Source: Sipunculus nudus (lineage: Eukaryota > Annelida > Sipuncula > Golfingiida > Sipunculidae). Taken from it: a stretch of 64,000 nucleotides of DNA. The stretch spans positions 41,672,362-41,736,361 of the forward strand of contig CM049307.1 of assembly GCA_026874595.1 (NCBI GenBank), in the 5' to 3' direction. The notes beneath the pieces are model-generated. The model was not told where the DNA came from, ran no database searches, and worked only from the letters and a program-made list of their open reading frames with translations. Below, one piece after another: positions 1 through 10,568 of this stretch. Position numbers and translations under genes: made by a program. How positions within the stretch are numbered: the stretch's first letter is position 1; each line of letters starts with the position of its first letter.

Positions 1-316
1 AGAGAATTACATGTCAGTACATCAAATCAGAATATTCTGTTTTGAATACATTGATAAGTCATACACATGATGTAAATTGTATGACTGAAGATTGACTGTA
101 CTGAGATAAAGACTTTTACAATCTGTATCTGTCTATATTCCTTTTTACTCCCTTCATTAGCATATAGCTGGCTTGCTGCACTGGACAATATATGGCTAGC
201 CTGTTTCATTTTGTACAGTACAGTGTAGTAGTACTACTGACCTGATCATCTGTAGGAACAATAGAGGTTGACCAGTAGCTAAAGGTGATATATATGGTGC
301 TATCACTGTCTTATGA

Positions 317-788
317 CTATAAGACTATAGCTGGTATTTCTCAAACTTTATAGGACGATGGTAGGTGTAAAGACTGACTTTATGAGACTAAAGCTGTTTT
401 TATGCACAGCCTCTTTGGCTTAGACTGAGATTCTGAGAGATGAGACAGGTTGGTTGTATTAATAATACTGACTATTCAGTCTAAGACTAGCATACTAGGC
501 TCCCTGGGCTCAGACTGAGTTTTTGCTATTTAAGGTGGTTATTTTACTGACTGTTATAAACTGTATTAATGACTATTTTAAGACAATAGCTGACTCCTGT
601 TTTATGTATAGGCTTCCAGAGTTCAGAGTGAGGGCCTGTGAGACAAGGCAGTTGCAGTACTTACTATATATCTAAGATCAGCTTACTATTTTGGTACAGG
701 CTCCCTGAGCTCAAACTTAAATTCTGCAGGATAAGGTGGTTTTATTACTGATTGGCATTGGACTATAGCTGGCTATTTTTATGTACAG
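317..788 (+). repeat. Decayed tandem copies of the exon-789 start
   Basis: About six degenerate units of 67-105 bp begin near 317, 384, 477, 582, 669 and 766. Each has a 'GACTATAGCTGG'-like block, a T-rich run ending in AG, and (most clearly near 409, 497, 610 and 697) a poor copy of the first ~35 nt of the exon at 789. The last unit runs into the live exon. Confidence 0.7.
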
Positions 789-908
789 GCCACCAGGGCT
801 CAGACTGAGAATCTGCGAGACAAGGTAGTACAGATGGAGCTGGAACAGGAGATGACTAAAACGTCTGTACGGGAGATGCAGACCCAGGTGCAGCGCTTGC
901 CAGAAGAT
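789..908 (+). CDS. Coiled-coil gene, first visible exon
   Basis: The exon has 40 codons in phase 0, after a TGTACAG acceptor and before a GTAAGT donor. It opens with ATRAQTENLRDKVVQMELEQ and continues as a charged helix with repeated Met, Gln and Glu, as expected of a coiled coil. The sequence just upstream (317-788) contains at least five decayed copies of this acceptor and the first ~35 nt of this exon. They lack continuous reading frames and are not counted as exons. Confidence 0.75.
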
Positions 909-1436
909 GTAAGTCATGTGACCTGATCATGTGACCTGTAATAATTAGTACCCAATCATGCTTTGATTAATAATTTCTCCTATCATGTTATCATTTATAT
1001 TTTAAAGAAACTTGAAAGCTTTAATAACTTGTTCTATGCATATCTGTTTGACAGTCTATATTTTGTGAAAATTAAAAATTTATATGATATGGCATTTTGT
1101 TTTCATCATGGTTTCCTGTGGTATGAATATGCACAATGCTTATGATGTTTATTTGTCAAAGGTTAAATTAATGATCTATTAACATATATTTCTAAAGAAA
1201 TCTTTGTTTGTAAATATTTGTTTGAAGGAATCTATACATTTCCTATTATGATAGTTCTCATTTTAGGCACAGGTGACAGCACTGGTTATGGTGTTGCAAA
1301 TAGCAAAATCTTCAGAAAATATCCAGACTTGGTTGATATGATATCATTTCATGCTTGAGGATGAGCTTATAATGCAGATCCTGTGTAACAGATATTATAG
1401 TTTATATTATTGACACATGCATGTTTGGTTTGTCAG
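909..1436 (+). other. Intron, no feature seen
   Basis: This AT-rich intron lies between the exons at 789 and 1437. I see no repeat or conserved block in it. Confidence 0.6.
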
Positions 1437-1513
1437 GTATATGCTCTTGAAGAGAAAGTAAAATTGTTGAAGAATGAGCTGAATACCCGAGTGAATGCTG
1501 AAGCTGACAGCAG
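1437..1513 (+). CDS. Coiled-coil gene, exon
   Basis: The exon is 77 nt between TTGTCAG and GTGAGT, so it ends in phase 2. It reads VYALEEKVKLLKNELNTRV and on to AEADSR, with a clear heptad pattern of Leu/Val residues. The split Arg codon AG|A joins exactly to the exon at 3047. Confidence 0.8.
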
Positions 1514-1748
1514 GTGAGTGGCCAATCATGTTCATTATGTAGCTTATGAATATCCATTAGGTCATAGACTCTCATTTACACTTCATCCAGATAAATCTGT
1601 TTTTTAATTCATATATGATTCAGCCTTTAAGAAAATATGGTTAATTGTCACAAGGGGTCAGTCACTCCTCTCTAGATCATCACTTGCACACTCTGGCCAT
1701 ATCTGCACTAAAGTTTTAGCCTTTTCTCAAAAGTAAAAGATTTGTCTC

Positions 1749-2856
1749 ATTGTATCCACCAAAAAAAGTTTTGCAGATACTATGTTTTTCACTGGGTTCC
1801 ACTGACGCTGAGACCCTTTGACCAATTTTTCCAAAAAACCCAGCATAGTTATTCTCTCACCTATGTAGTTGTGCCTATCAAAGACTGGTGGTGCCATTTG
1901 CAGTCCTTATTGTGTTCTATGAATCTGGGTGTCTTTTTGATAACAGCCCATATCTCAGGCGTGGTTCAATGTATAGATCTGAAATTTAGCATGTCTATAG
2001 ATCTTAGATCTCTAAATCTGGTACTTGAGACTGGTGACACCACCTACAATGATTTTTGTTTTGCATCCATCCATGTGTTAGTCATATATTCATCTTAGTG
2101 ATTGGTTCAACGTATTGGGCTGAAATTGTGCATGTCCATAGATCTTGGATACCTCCATCTCTTATACAAGACTGGTGGCACCATCTGCATTAGTTTTTGT
2201 GTGATGTCCATCCATACATTTGCTTTAAGTGAAAATTGCTCATATCTCAGGTGTGGTTCAATGTATTGGTTTGAAATTTGGCATGTACATCCATCTTGGA
2301 GGGTTTTCTTACTGACCAGACAGGTGGCGCCAGCTACCATCCCATTTTGTAGAATACATAAATGCCCTTTTCTCAGAAGTGATTTGACATATTGGGCCTG
2401 ATATTGTGCATGTCAAGAGATCTTGGGGAAAAAACATCTTTTATTCAAAACTGTTGGTGCCATCTGCAATTGTTTTTGTGTGGTGTCCATCATTCTGTTT
2501 GCTTTTGGTAAAAAATGCTCATATCTGAGGAGTGGATGGATGTATCCACCTGAAATTTTGGCATGTTTATCTGTCTTGGATAGCTTTGTTGTAGACCAGG
2601 CAGGTAGCGCCACCTGCTGTTCTGTTTTTATAGAATACATTTATGCACTTTTTCTCAGTAGTGAATTGGTGTCTAGGTCTGGAATATTACATGGTGTATC
2701 CATCTGTAGATCTCTTTTTGGTGAAAATTGCACATACATAGTTTAATTGGCATCACTAATGCTGCAAATTGTCAGGAACATTCCATGCCTTACTTTACCC
2801 ATGTCTCTGTGATATGGCTAATAGACATTGTCGCTTGTCGACTATCTGTATTCTAG
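1749..2856 (+). mobile_element. Helitron-like non-autonomous element with tandem core, copy 1
   Basis: The 5' end, ATTGTATCC...AAGTTTTGC..ATACTATGTTTTT, matches copy 2 (32412-33423, opposite strand) almost base for base. The core holds about six diverged ~145-bp units, each with a GGTGCCATCTGC/GGTGGCGCCAGC-type motif (near 1890, 2035, 2173, 2322, 2455, 2600). The 3' end has a perfect GTCG-CTTGT-CGAC hairpin, 10 nt, then CTAG at 2853-2856 before a T run. A 3' hairpin plus CTRR is the hallmark of Helitrons. A tandem core in a bivalve-like genome suggests pearl-type or non-autonomous helentron elements. It lies in the intron before the exon at 3047. Confidence 0.7.
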
Positions 2857-3046
2857 TTTTTTTTTTCTTTTTCTTTAAAATAGGCCAACTTACTCAATTT
2901 ATCATAGAAATTGGTATTTAAATCTTCAAAATAATGGAGAAGGCATCAGAAACTTAATGTAATTGTGTGATCTATGAACATTGTCTGTGTAATCAGGGGT
3001 GTTATTATTGTCAGTGTTTCCTTTAACATATTTTTATCATATGCAG

Positions 3047-3131
3047 AATCCGTGACATTGAGAACCTGAGGGAGAGAGTACAGATGGGAGGCGGCAGAGG
3101 AGGTGGCGCCACCAAGGAGGATGTAGAAGCG
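3047..3131 (+). CDS. Coiled-coil gene, exon with Gly-rich hinge
   Basis: The exon is 85 nt between ATGCAG and GTAAGC. After the completed Arg it reads IRDIENLRERVQM, then a Gly-rich hinge (GGGRGGGAT) and KEDVEA. The hinge DNA contains the 12-bp palindrome GGTGGCGCCACC at 3102-3113. The same palindrome is the core of the Helitron-like repeat units elsewhere in the window, including the element 190 bp upstream. The exon may have gained this segment from the repeat, or the match may be chance. Confidence 0.8.
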
Positions 3132-4119
3132 GTAAGCTTACATGACGTTGTTTGTTTATAAAGTAATATTTGAAACCATCCTTTATTTCAGGGGTCATTA
3201 TCAGGCAGACTGCGAAAAAAATGATATTTTTCTTCGACACCATGTCATAGTCAACTCTGTGTCTGGGTCAGCTTATCTGGAGCTTGTTGCTCACGGGTGA
3301 TTGTACTGTGAAGATAAGAGTGATGTTGGAATCTATTATTATTTCTTGGTTTATGTCAGTGAAAATTGGTTGACCTGCACTGACTGATAATTGAAAATAA
3401 TTGGTTGTTTAGGAACACGAAATTTTGAAAATGTAAACCTGTATTTCATCTCAATTGATATGTAGGTCTACACTCTGGCATATATAGGTAATAATTCTAT
3501 AGCCTACATGTGTATGTAGGAAACTTGGGTATCAAGTTATAAGTAACAGATAATTTTAAAGTTTGCTTACATAAATTATACAAAAACACATATCTTCCTT
3601 ACAAAGCCCAAGTTATGTGCAAATCTTTGTAACTTATTAAGGCACTGTAGGATCAATTGATGGGATTGTTTTCCAGAAACAACCAATCATAGACTGTTAT
3701 ACATCATCAGCCAACCTCTAATTATGAAATGGAGCTGTTGTTTAGTTGTTCAGTATAACTGGTTCCTATTTTCATCAGATGAATATATTAGTTAGCTGGT
3801 GACAATTGTGATAGACTATCATCAACTGACCAGGAAACATGATGGCACCTTAATAAGGTCACATTAGTTTCTTTTGTGTTTACTTACTGTCTGGGAGAGC
3901 ATTAGAGTTTCTGTGATCAGTGTTGTTACATACAACAAGTTTAGGATTTAAGCTGTCATGTCATGTTTAAGTCATCCTATGTGAATCATACATCAAATCC
4001 TTGTCCATGAATACTAGAATGCAAGATTGAGAACACTTTTATCATCTAAAACTTGACAGTGTTAATGTGATATTCTCTCTGAGCAAAATTAAATATGCCC
4101 TTATCAGCAATCATACTTA
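3132..4119 (+). other. Intron, no feature seen
   Basis: This is AT-rich intron with no clear ORF or repeat before the TIR element that starts at 4120. Confidence 0.5.
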
Positions 4120-4428
4120 AGGCCCAAAAAATAAAAGGGTGTGGTTCTCAGGCACTTTTTTCAGAAATCAATGCGGGCGGGTGGAATTTTATTTTTGACC
4201 TTTTTTTGTATGTTTCGATAAAATTTCATATGATCAGGGAAAAGCAAGTAAATGACAGGTTTCTTCTTGCTAAGCAGGCATATTCACTACATAACAAAGG
4301 AAATCGTATCGAAATTGTATTATTTTACCATTTTGAATGATGAAAACAAAATAAAAATGTTTGATGCGGGGGGTTAATATTGACGCGGGCGGTGCCTGAG
4401 AACCATACCTTTAATTTTTTTTTTGCCT
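4120..4428. mobile_element. TIR element (MITE-like), 309 bp
   Basis: The ends form an inverted repeat of about 35 bp. Left is AGGC..AAAAAATAAAAGGGTGTGGTTCTCAGGCAC. The right end, read on the other strand, is AGGCAAAA..TTAAAGGTATGGTTCTCAGGCACC. GCGGGCGG lies just inside both. There is no coding capacity and the superfamily is not assigned. It is intronic. Confidence 0.65.
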
Positions 4429-4865
4429 AAATCATGATTAATACTTGTATGCTGATTTTTTCCCAGTTAGTTTTAGTTAATGGGAGCAATATTATTTGAT
4501 GTACAAGGACTTATTGATGGGGTTATGATAAAAGTAAAATCTGTCTGTAGATCTTATTCTATAATGTTCACTTAAATATCCATGATCACATAGTACCATT
4601 TTAAAATTTTGCATAATTTAAGGTACATTTAGTGGTATAACTTACCAATGTGTTCTTTTGACTGACTCTAGTCTGTGAAAAACATCTGTATTCCTGTACA
4701 CCTCACATCCCTAACTTGCTTCTTGTAGAATTTAAGAGGTCTGCTGTAGTTATATTTATCTTTTCACAAGAACATTCATAAGAATAACATTACTTTAACA
4801 TAATCACTTTATCTTGTGTAGAATTGTGCAGTCTTACCTCTAATGTCATATATTTTTAATGATAG

Positions 4866-4889
4866 GTAGAGCCAGATGGCCTAGCCCAG
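4866..4889 (+). CDS. Possible 24-nt microexon
   Basis: Eight codons (VEPDGLAQ) sit between an ATGATAG acceptor and a GTTTGT donor. The donor is weak. The segment is phase 0 at both ends, so the gene reads through whether it is used or skipped. It may be an alternatively spliced cassette or not an exon at all. Confidence 0.4.
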
Positions 4890-6387
4890 GTTTGTCTTGA
4901 TTTCACACAAGCTTTGATTGATGTATACAGTTTATTCATAGAAATAATGGCTGTGTAAATAACATTTATATAAATACAGAAGACCCTTGGTGTTAATACA
5001 CTGCTGATTCAGGGAATTAAGTGTACTTGCTCTGAATCCTAGGCATTTCAACAAATCTTTAACAGATGATGCACATGGGCATCTTACAACACAGCTGATA
5101 TTTGTTTTTATTTTAAAAGCTTTATATTTAAGTGAATATTATCAGCTTACTGCAAGGGTCCTCTGTGTTTATACCTGCTTTTTGCACCAAATTAACATCA
5201 CACATGATTTCAGCACTGTTTGGTGTATATATATCACACATTATGAACAGTTTTTCTCACCAGATTAACCTTGTGATATAATTTTATGGGTTGGTCACCA
5301 ATTAGCAGGAGTCAGAGGAGTGTCATATCCAATCCTTATCTCTGCCCTTCGGTATCGTCTGACTAAACTCTAGACACTTTCCAAGTCAGTTGTCCTCGAC
5401 AACCCTCAACTCGGCACCCAGACAGATGTCCTATCCAAAACCTGTACTCCAGCAGGTTGTCATTATATATAATTCTAGAAATGAAGCAGTATAAATTCAG
5501 GTGGTGGAAAGTTTGTGATGTCATGTTTCAACCAGACCTTTCCTTCTATATGACTACCCCTGAGCAGGGTGTTTACCAGGGTCTTTACCCCAATTCAGCT
5601 CTCCAAACCTTAAAGCCAAATGAAACTGGTCATGGGAGGTTGGCAGTGATAGAACTGGTCTCTCAACAGTCCTTAAAATGGCTGCTACATGCTCCATCTG
5701 CAGTTGAAAATAAACACAGGCAAGGACAGACCTGATGACTAGTAAGGAAAATTGTTGAATGAAACTGACATCTGACTATAATTGTTTCATTTATTTGCTA
5801 TGTCTTCCTCCCCTGTTGTATATTCATCCTCCCTTAAACTGAAACCTCAGGAAAAATCACTGTGAATTATCCCTTGACCAGAAGAACCTACCTGTAATTT
5901 TACCAAATCCCATATATCCTTGCTAATCATGGTTTAGTGGGACAAATATGATAATTTATTAATTGTTTTAATTCTTTGCACCTTAATTGTTACATTGAGC
6001 AGCACGTGTGGTGTCATTAAACTGATCCATTTTCATTTAGCCATCATGTAGGAGTTCTTTTTAAATTATATACCAACACTCCATTATAAGCTCACCTGTG
6101 AATTATTGGCTACTGCCGTCAGGTCAGCCTTGATGAATACACAAAACTTTTGTGGATTTTGGCTTCAGTGCAGCACAAAATAAATCTGATAATGCCACTT
6201 ATATTTTGATAATATTTTATTTGATTTTATTTATGGGAATTACAAATTGCACTATTTTGACCTGTGTAAGGTATTAAGCAGTCATAGTGTAACTGTTCTG
6301 ATAAAAAAGTGAAAGAATATACATTATCCAAACACATCCTTTTAAGCAAGTACATTATGAACAATGTCACCCCCCCCCCCCAATATA

Positions 6388-6428
<41 letters not shown>

Positions 6429-7153
6429 AATGATAGGACTGAAACATGGTCCAATCTGTAAATTCAGACATATATAATATTTTTCATAGCAATGACTATA
6501 AATATAAATTTTCACTTAGAATCCTGAATTTTCTGCAGGTATCACAGTTAAAGTGAATTGAATACCAAAGAGTTTGGTGTAGTTAACATTTTTTCACATT
6601 GTCAGGTATTGTTATATGTCAGGTATTATTATTATTTTTTTGTTCATTCATATTATTCAACAATCCTGTCTTTGCAGTATATCTTGTTTATATATTTAAT
6701 CATGTCATTTATTACTTTTTACCATTATTAAGCATATTTGGCATGCCTTTTTTATCACTCTGGTTTGCTTGTCATATTTCTTTATAAAATATTTTGCTAA
6801 AATGGTATCTTAACTATATACATATGATGATGTCACAAATTAACTTACCGTATATCAGTACAAACTATGAACACCATAAAATTCTGTGAGATTAAATTCT
6901 TAGCATGAGGCCTCACACAAAGCTTATGGCAAGATAAATCCTACTAAGTTTGTCATCTTGGCTTCTAACTAAAATATACATTACCATATATGCTTGATGC
7001 ATATTGTAGTTATTATGTGGAGTGGGTGAGTAGACTTGAGCATTAACTTTTTTGAGCATCATGATTAGTGTGAGATTGTCACTGATACTAAAGATATTTT
7101 GTAGTTCTACATAGTAATAACTTAATGAATAACAACTAATTTTTGCTCTTCAG
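4890..7153 (+). other. Intron with C run and (AT)n tract
   Basis: No exon was found here. A run of C at 6370-6381 is followed by an (AT)n tract at about 6383-6424. The rest is AT-rich. A stretch around 5280-5760 has a more even composition and may be an old repeat, but I could not define its ends. Confidence 0.5.
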
Positions 7154-7240
7154 TGCCAGACCAGCATAAGGAAGCTGGCAGAGTCCATACAGACTGTCAA
7201 GACAGTGCTAGGAATGAAGATACAGTCTGAACAGAAGCTG
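7154..7240 (+). CDS. Coiled-coil gene, exon
   Basis: The exon is 87 nt, phase 0 at both ends, after TGCTCTTCAG and before GTAAGT. It encodes 29 residues beginning CQTSIRKLAESIQTVKTVLG and ending EQKL, an amphipathic helix that continues the coiled coil. Confidence 0.8.
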
Positions 7241-7572
7241 GTAAGTACCACTGTCTGTCATACATAGGCCCACAAACAAGTGGTCAGTATACTATGGTTT
7301 GCTTCATATTCACGGGGTTAAAAATTTGTAATTTCCACTTTTTCATTGTTTATTTAGGGTTCCATTTTTGCAAGTTCCCTATTTTAAATATGTATACACA
7401 GAGTAAATCATTATTGTATGAGTCACAAATAATATGTGCACAAAAACTTTAAATTGAGATGGGGACAAAGGGAACACTGAACAAATTGAAATTATTGTTC
7501 ATTAATGAGAGTCAGTACAGAGATGTGAAATCATTTATAATAGCACTATTTGAACATACAATGTCTGCTATT

Positions 7573-7994
7573 ATCCCCTCACAACCAAGTTGCAGGAGGG
7601 GATATTAACGCCTCCGTTCGTGTGTCCGTCCGTCTTTTCGTCCGTCCATCCGTCCAGGATTGCCTTGTGGATCCATTTTAAGTCAAAACGTTCCACCTAA
7701 ACCCTTCATCTTTCACGTATGGCTCACCCACACATGGATGAAGAACCCTATTGATTTTGGGCTCAAAGGTCAAGGCAACGGGACCTGCTTTTTGAAAAAG
7801 CTTGTGGATTGACTATAAGCCAATCTGTTTGTTTTAAACCTTTTGTCTTTCACATGTGACTCGCCCACCAATGGATGAAGAAACCCATTGAGTTCAAGGT
7901 CACAGGGTTCAAGGTCAAGGTCAAAGACCTGCCCTCATCATTTTCACACTTGTTTAATACACCCCATATGATTATGCTTCCTCAGTGAGGGGAT
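7573..7994. mobile_element. Dispersed bivalve-type repeat in intron
   Basis: The ends are inverted: ATCCCCTCAC at 7573-7582 and GTGAGGGGAT at 7985-7994. Inside are runs of GTCCGTCC near the left end and GGTCAAGGTCAAGG near the right. Just beyond the right end is CCGCTTTGCGG, a small hairpin. Repeats with this start and end are common in oyster and other bivalve DNA, as remembered and not checked. It is in the intron before the exon at 8657. Confidence 0.6.
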
Positions 7995-8656
7995 GTTCCG
8001 CTTTGCGGTGCCCTTGTTATATATGTATTAATCTTTAACCTTTCTACTTGCCTCCTATGATTGGACGTGTTAATCAGGAACATAATATTTTCATAATAGT
8101 TCCCCTTTTGTGAATATTGAGAATTTGAAACCCTCTCTGATAAAAAATGGCAGCAAGAATAATTGTTTTGTTCGCAGCACCATTCACATGGTTTAATGAA
8201 ACCTCTTACACATCATGGTGGTGGCAACTGTTTGCTCAAATATATTGATGCCCTTGACCTCTGTCTGCAAACCTTGAAACCTTTCTGAGTATGCCCTTGA
8301 GCTGGCAAATTTACCAATCTGGCGGTTAAAATCCTGTCTGAGTCTCCTACCGACTCCTGTTACCCGTCACAACTCCTCTCCAGAAATATTTTCTGTTGCG
8401 TGCTGTTTAAGATTAGACATGATCATGTGGATGATTGGATACTGTTTAAAACAAATATGGGACATTTTCTTCAGCCCTTAGTAGACCACAACCAGTAATA
8501 TTACTGTAAACTGTGTAGTTATTTCAATTTTCAAGATGTCTCCTTAAATTGCTCAGGATTAAACCCAGAAATCTTGAGTTTGACCCCTTTTATCACATAA
8601 AAATATTTTTTTAATAAATAATAAAAAAAAAGATTAAAGAAATCTTTGTCCTGTAG

Positions 8657-8835
8657 AGGGTTGAAGAAGTGAAGAATCTGCAGGATGACTTGATTAGGCT
8701 CCAGTCACTGGTTGAACCTCTCCTGAGAAATAAACCAGAGCCAAGAGTGTTTATCAAACCAACAGGGGTCGACAACCTCACAGCTGAGAAAAATGCCCCA
8801 GCCATCAATAAGTGGAGTATGTACACAGCTTACAG
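8657..8835 (+). CDS. Coiled-coil gene, penultimate exon
   Basis: The exon is 179 nt between CCTGTAG and GTAAGT and ends in phase 2 (AG|). It begins RVEEVKNLQDDLIRLQSLVE, ending the coiled coil. A Pro-rich linker with KPEPRVFIKPTG follows, then INKWSMYTAY. The phase-2 end can join the acceptor at 10388 (AG|A, Arg) or the one at 17012 (AG|G, Arg). Both choices give Arg-Trp-Leu next. Confidence 0.85.
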
Positions 8836-10387
8836 GTAAGTGTATCAGAGTACTTTTCTGGGTCAAGGTCAAGGACACTCACCAATGTCAAGGTCATGCT
8901 GACTTATGCTTTTTTTTCCCATTCTGATGTTGTGGTGACTTTATCATTTATGTTATCTGTTGTATCATCATTGTTGTTTGTAACTTTATTGCATGAAAAC
9001 ACAAGGTTTTGTTGATTATCAGATTTTTTTGTTCCAATGTTGTAATTGTAGCATATGCTTTCATGTTCAGGTAGATATCATGTTAACATAATTCAACGTA
9101 ATCTCACTTCACCAGATCATTTTGATATATTTTGAATTATGACCACTGCGTGTTTTGGTATGCACTGATTCCTTTGCTTCAATTATTCCTGGAAAGTACA
9201 ATCAGTGAAAGATAATCACAATGATTTGTTGTGACCTGTCCAGTGCTGTCACACCCTAACCAAGACATTGCATGCTGATTTCACTCATCATTTGAATAGA
9301 CAGTTTGATGGATTATAAACTTACATTTTGGTGGAGTGGTTTAAGATTCCACAACTGAACTATAGCTTAATTTAGAATTTCATTCAAGTAATTATAGCAT
9401 TTACAGCAAATTTAGGTAACTGACCAAAGAAACTGGAGTAAAGCTGTAATGTTTAATATTTTCAAGAAACATAAACTATTTCATGTTTTTCTACAGAAGT
9501 AGTTGTTGGATTATGTAACATGGTTTTTTTTCTATCAGTACAGCAATATTGTAATTATGTGCTTTTCTTGTAATTAGTAAAACTAGATGTTTTGTGGGGA
9601 TAGTAATTTCTCGTCTTTTATTTTAAGTTTTTGGTATTATATAAGGAGTATTTCTTTATTCTATCTTTTAATTTTTCTCTCCATGGAAATTACCAGAACC
9701 AGTGGCTCCCTCTAAAGTCCAGATCAGGATTTACCAGCCTCGCATTGTTTCAAGTTTGAATTGTGTCTTCTAATCCTCTTTGGGGACAGATAAATCATTT
9801 CCAAATTTACATATCCGATTTCCTTAACCTTGCCCTGTCATACAAGAAACAGAATGGCCTTGTCTCTTTTTTTTATAAAGTTTGTTTCTTTGCTAATGAA
9901 ATGCAAACAAATTTGTAAATGTCTAGAAGAAATATGAAAAAAAAATTAATTATGGGACACACCAACAGCTGTCCCTTTCTCTGTCCTCAGCTTACTGAAA
10001 ATAAACCACCTAAATGGTTAAATATTTATGACAAAGTTCCAGTTTTGGTTACCATGTTTTTTTTTTTTAATATTTCAAATGAATAATCATGTATGATCCA
10101 ATTTTCTTGATTTTCATATCTAGAATTCTGTTGAAAGTTAACAATATATTATAAACTCTGGTGTTCTTAAAAAGCAAATCAAAATAGCCCTTGAAAAGTT
10201 TTCACTTTCATGCACTGAACAATAGACAAAGGATATAGTTGAAACAAAATTTGCCACAAGTTTTCTCACACCATATATGTAAAATAACCAGATTAAAAAA
10301 ATTATCCAGCAGGCTGGTAAAACTTGATCTGCAGGTTGAAGCCCAGAGAGTCTGTTTCCATGGTTACATGTTGTGACCTATTTACAG
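8836..10387 (+). other. Intron, no feature seen
   Basis: This is AT-rich intron with several short T runs. I see no repeat, RNA gene or extra exon. Confidence 0.5.
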
Positions 10388-10568
10388 ATGGTTGTATTGG
10401 AAGACAAGATGGATGTATATCAAATGGAAGAAAGAGGCAAAATGGCCGAAAGACTTCCCGGAGCTTAAAGACCCCAAATCTGCCCGCAATAAAGACCCCA
10501 AGGATGACAAGAAACCAAGCGACACAAATAATAAACCAGACACTAATGCTAATAATAACAAAAAATGA
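10388..10568 (+). CDS. Coiled-coil gene, proximal last exon
   Basis: The exon starts after TATTTACAG and ends with TGA at 10566-10568. In phase it reads WLYWKTRWMYIKWKKEAKW, an unusual cluster of Trp, Tyr and Lys. A segment with DFPELKDPKSARNKDPKDDK follows, then an Asn-rich end. The basic, aromatic-rich head could bind membrane lipid or protein, but no known motif is evident. The reading frame that starts at an ATG inside this stretch is only a part of the exon, not a separate gene. Confidence 0.8.

Larger units (their letters stand above)
789..10568 (+). other. Gene span: coiled-coil protein, 3' half (7 exons)
   Basis: I assembled this gene by hand from splice sites and reading frame. Exons are 789-908, 1437-1513, 3047-3131, 4866-4889, 7154-7240, 8657-8835 and 10388-10568. 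Together they give 753 nt, exactly 251 codons including the TGA stop, and every junction is in phase with GT donors and AG acceptors. The 5' end lies before the window. The product is polar, Glu/Gln/Lys-rich and heptad-like over about 150 residues, with a Gly-rich break (GGGRGGG). A Pro-containing linker, an aromatic-rich stretch (WLYWKTRW) and a Lys/Asp/Asn-rich tail follow. I do not recognise the family. A cytoskeletal or ciliary coiled-coil protein is possible but unproven. A second last exon at 17012 can replace the one at 10388. Confidence 0.75.

Noticed and set aside
1742-2746. Several ORFs of 75-118 codons on both strands
   Set aside because: They are readings of the tandem units of the Helitron-like element. 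Similar peptides recur because the DNA repeats.
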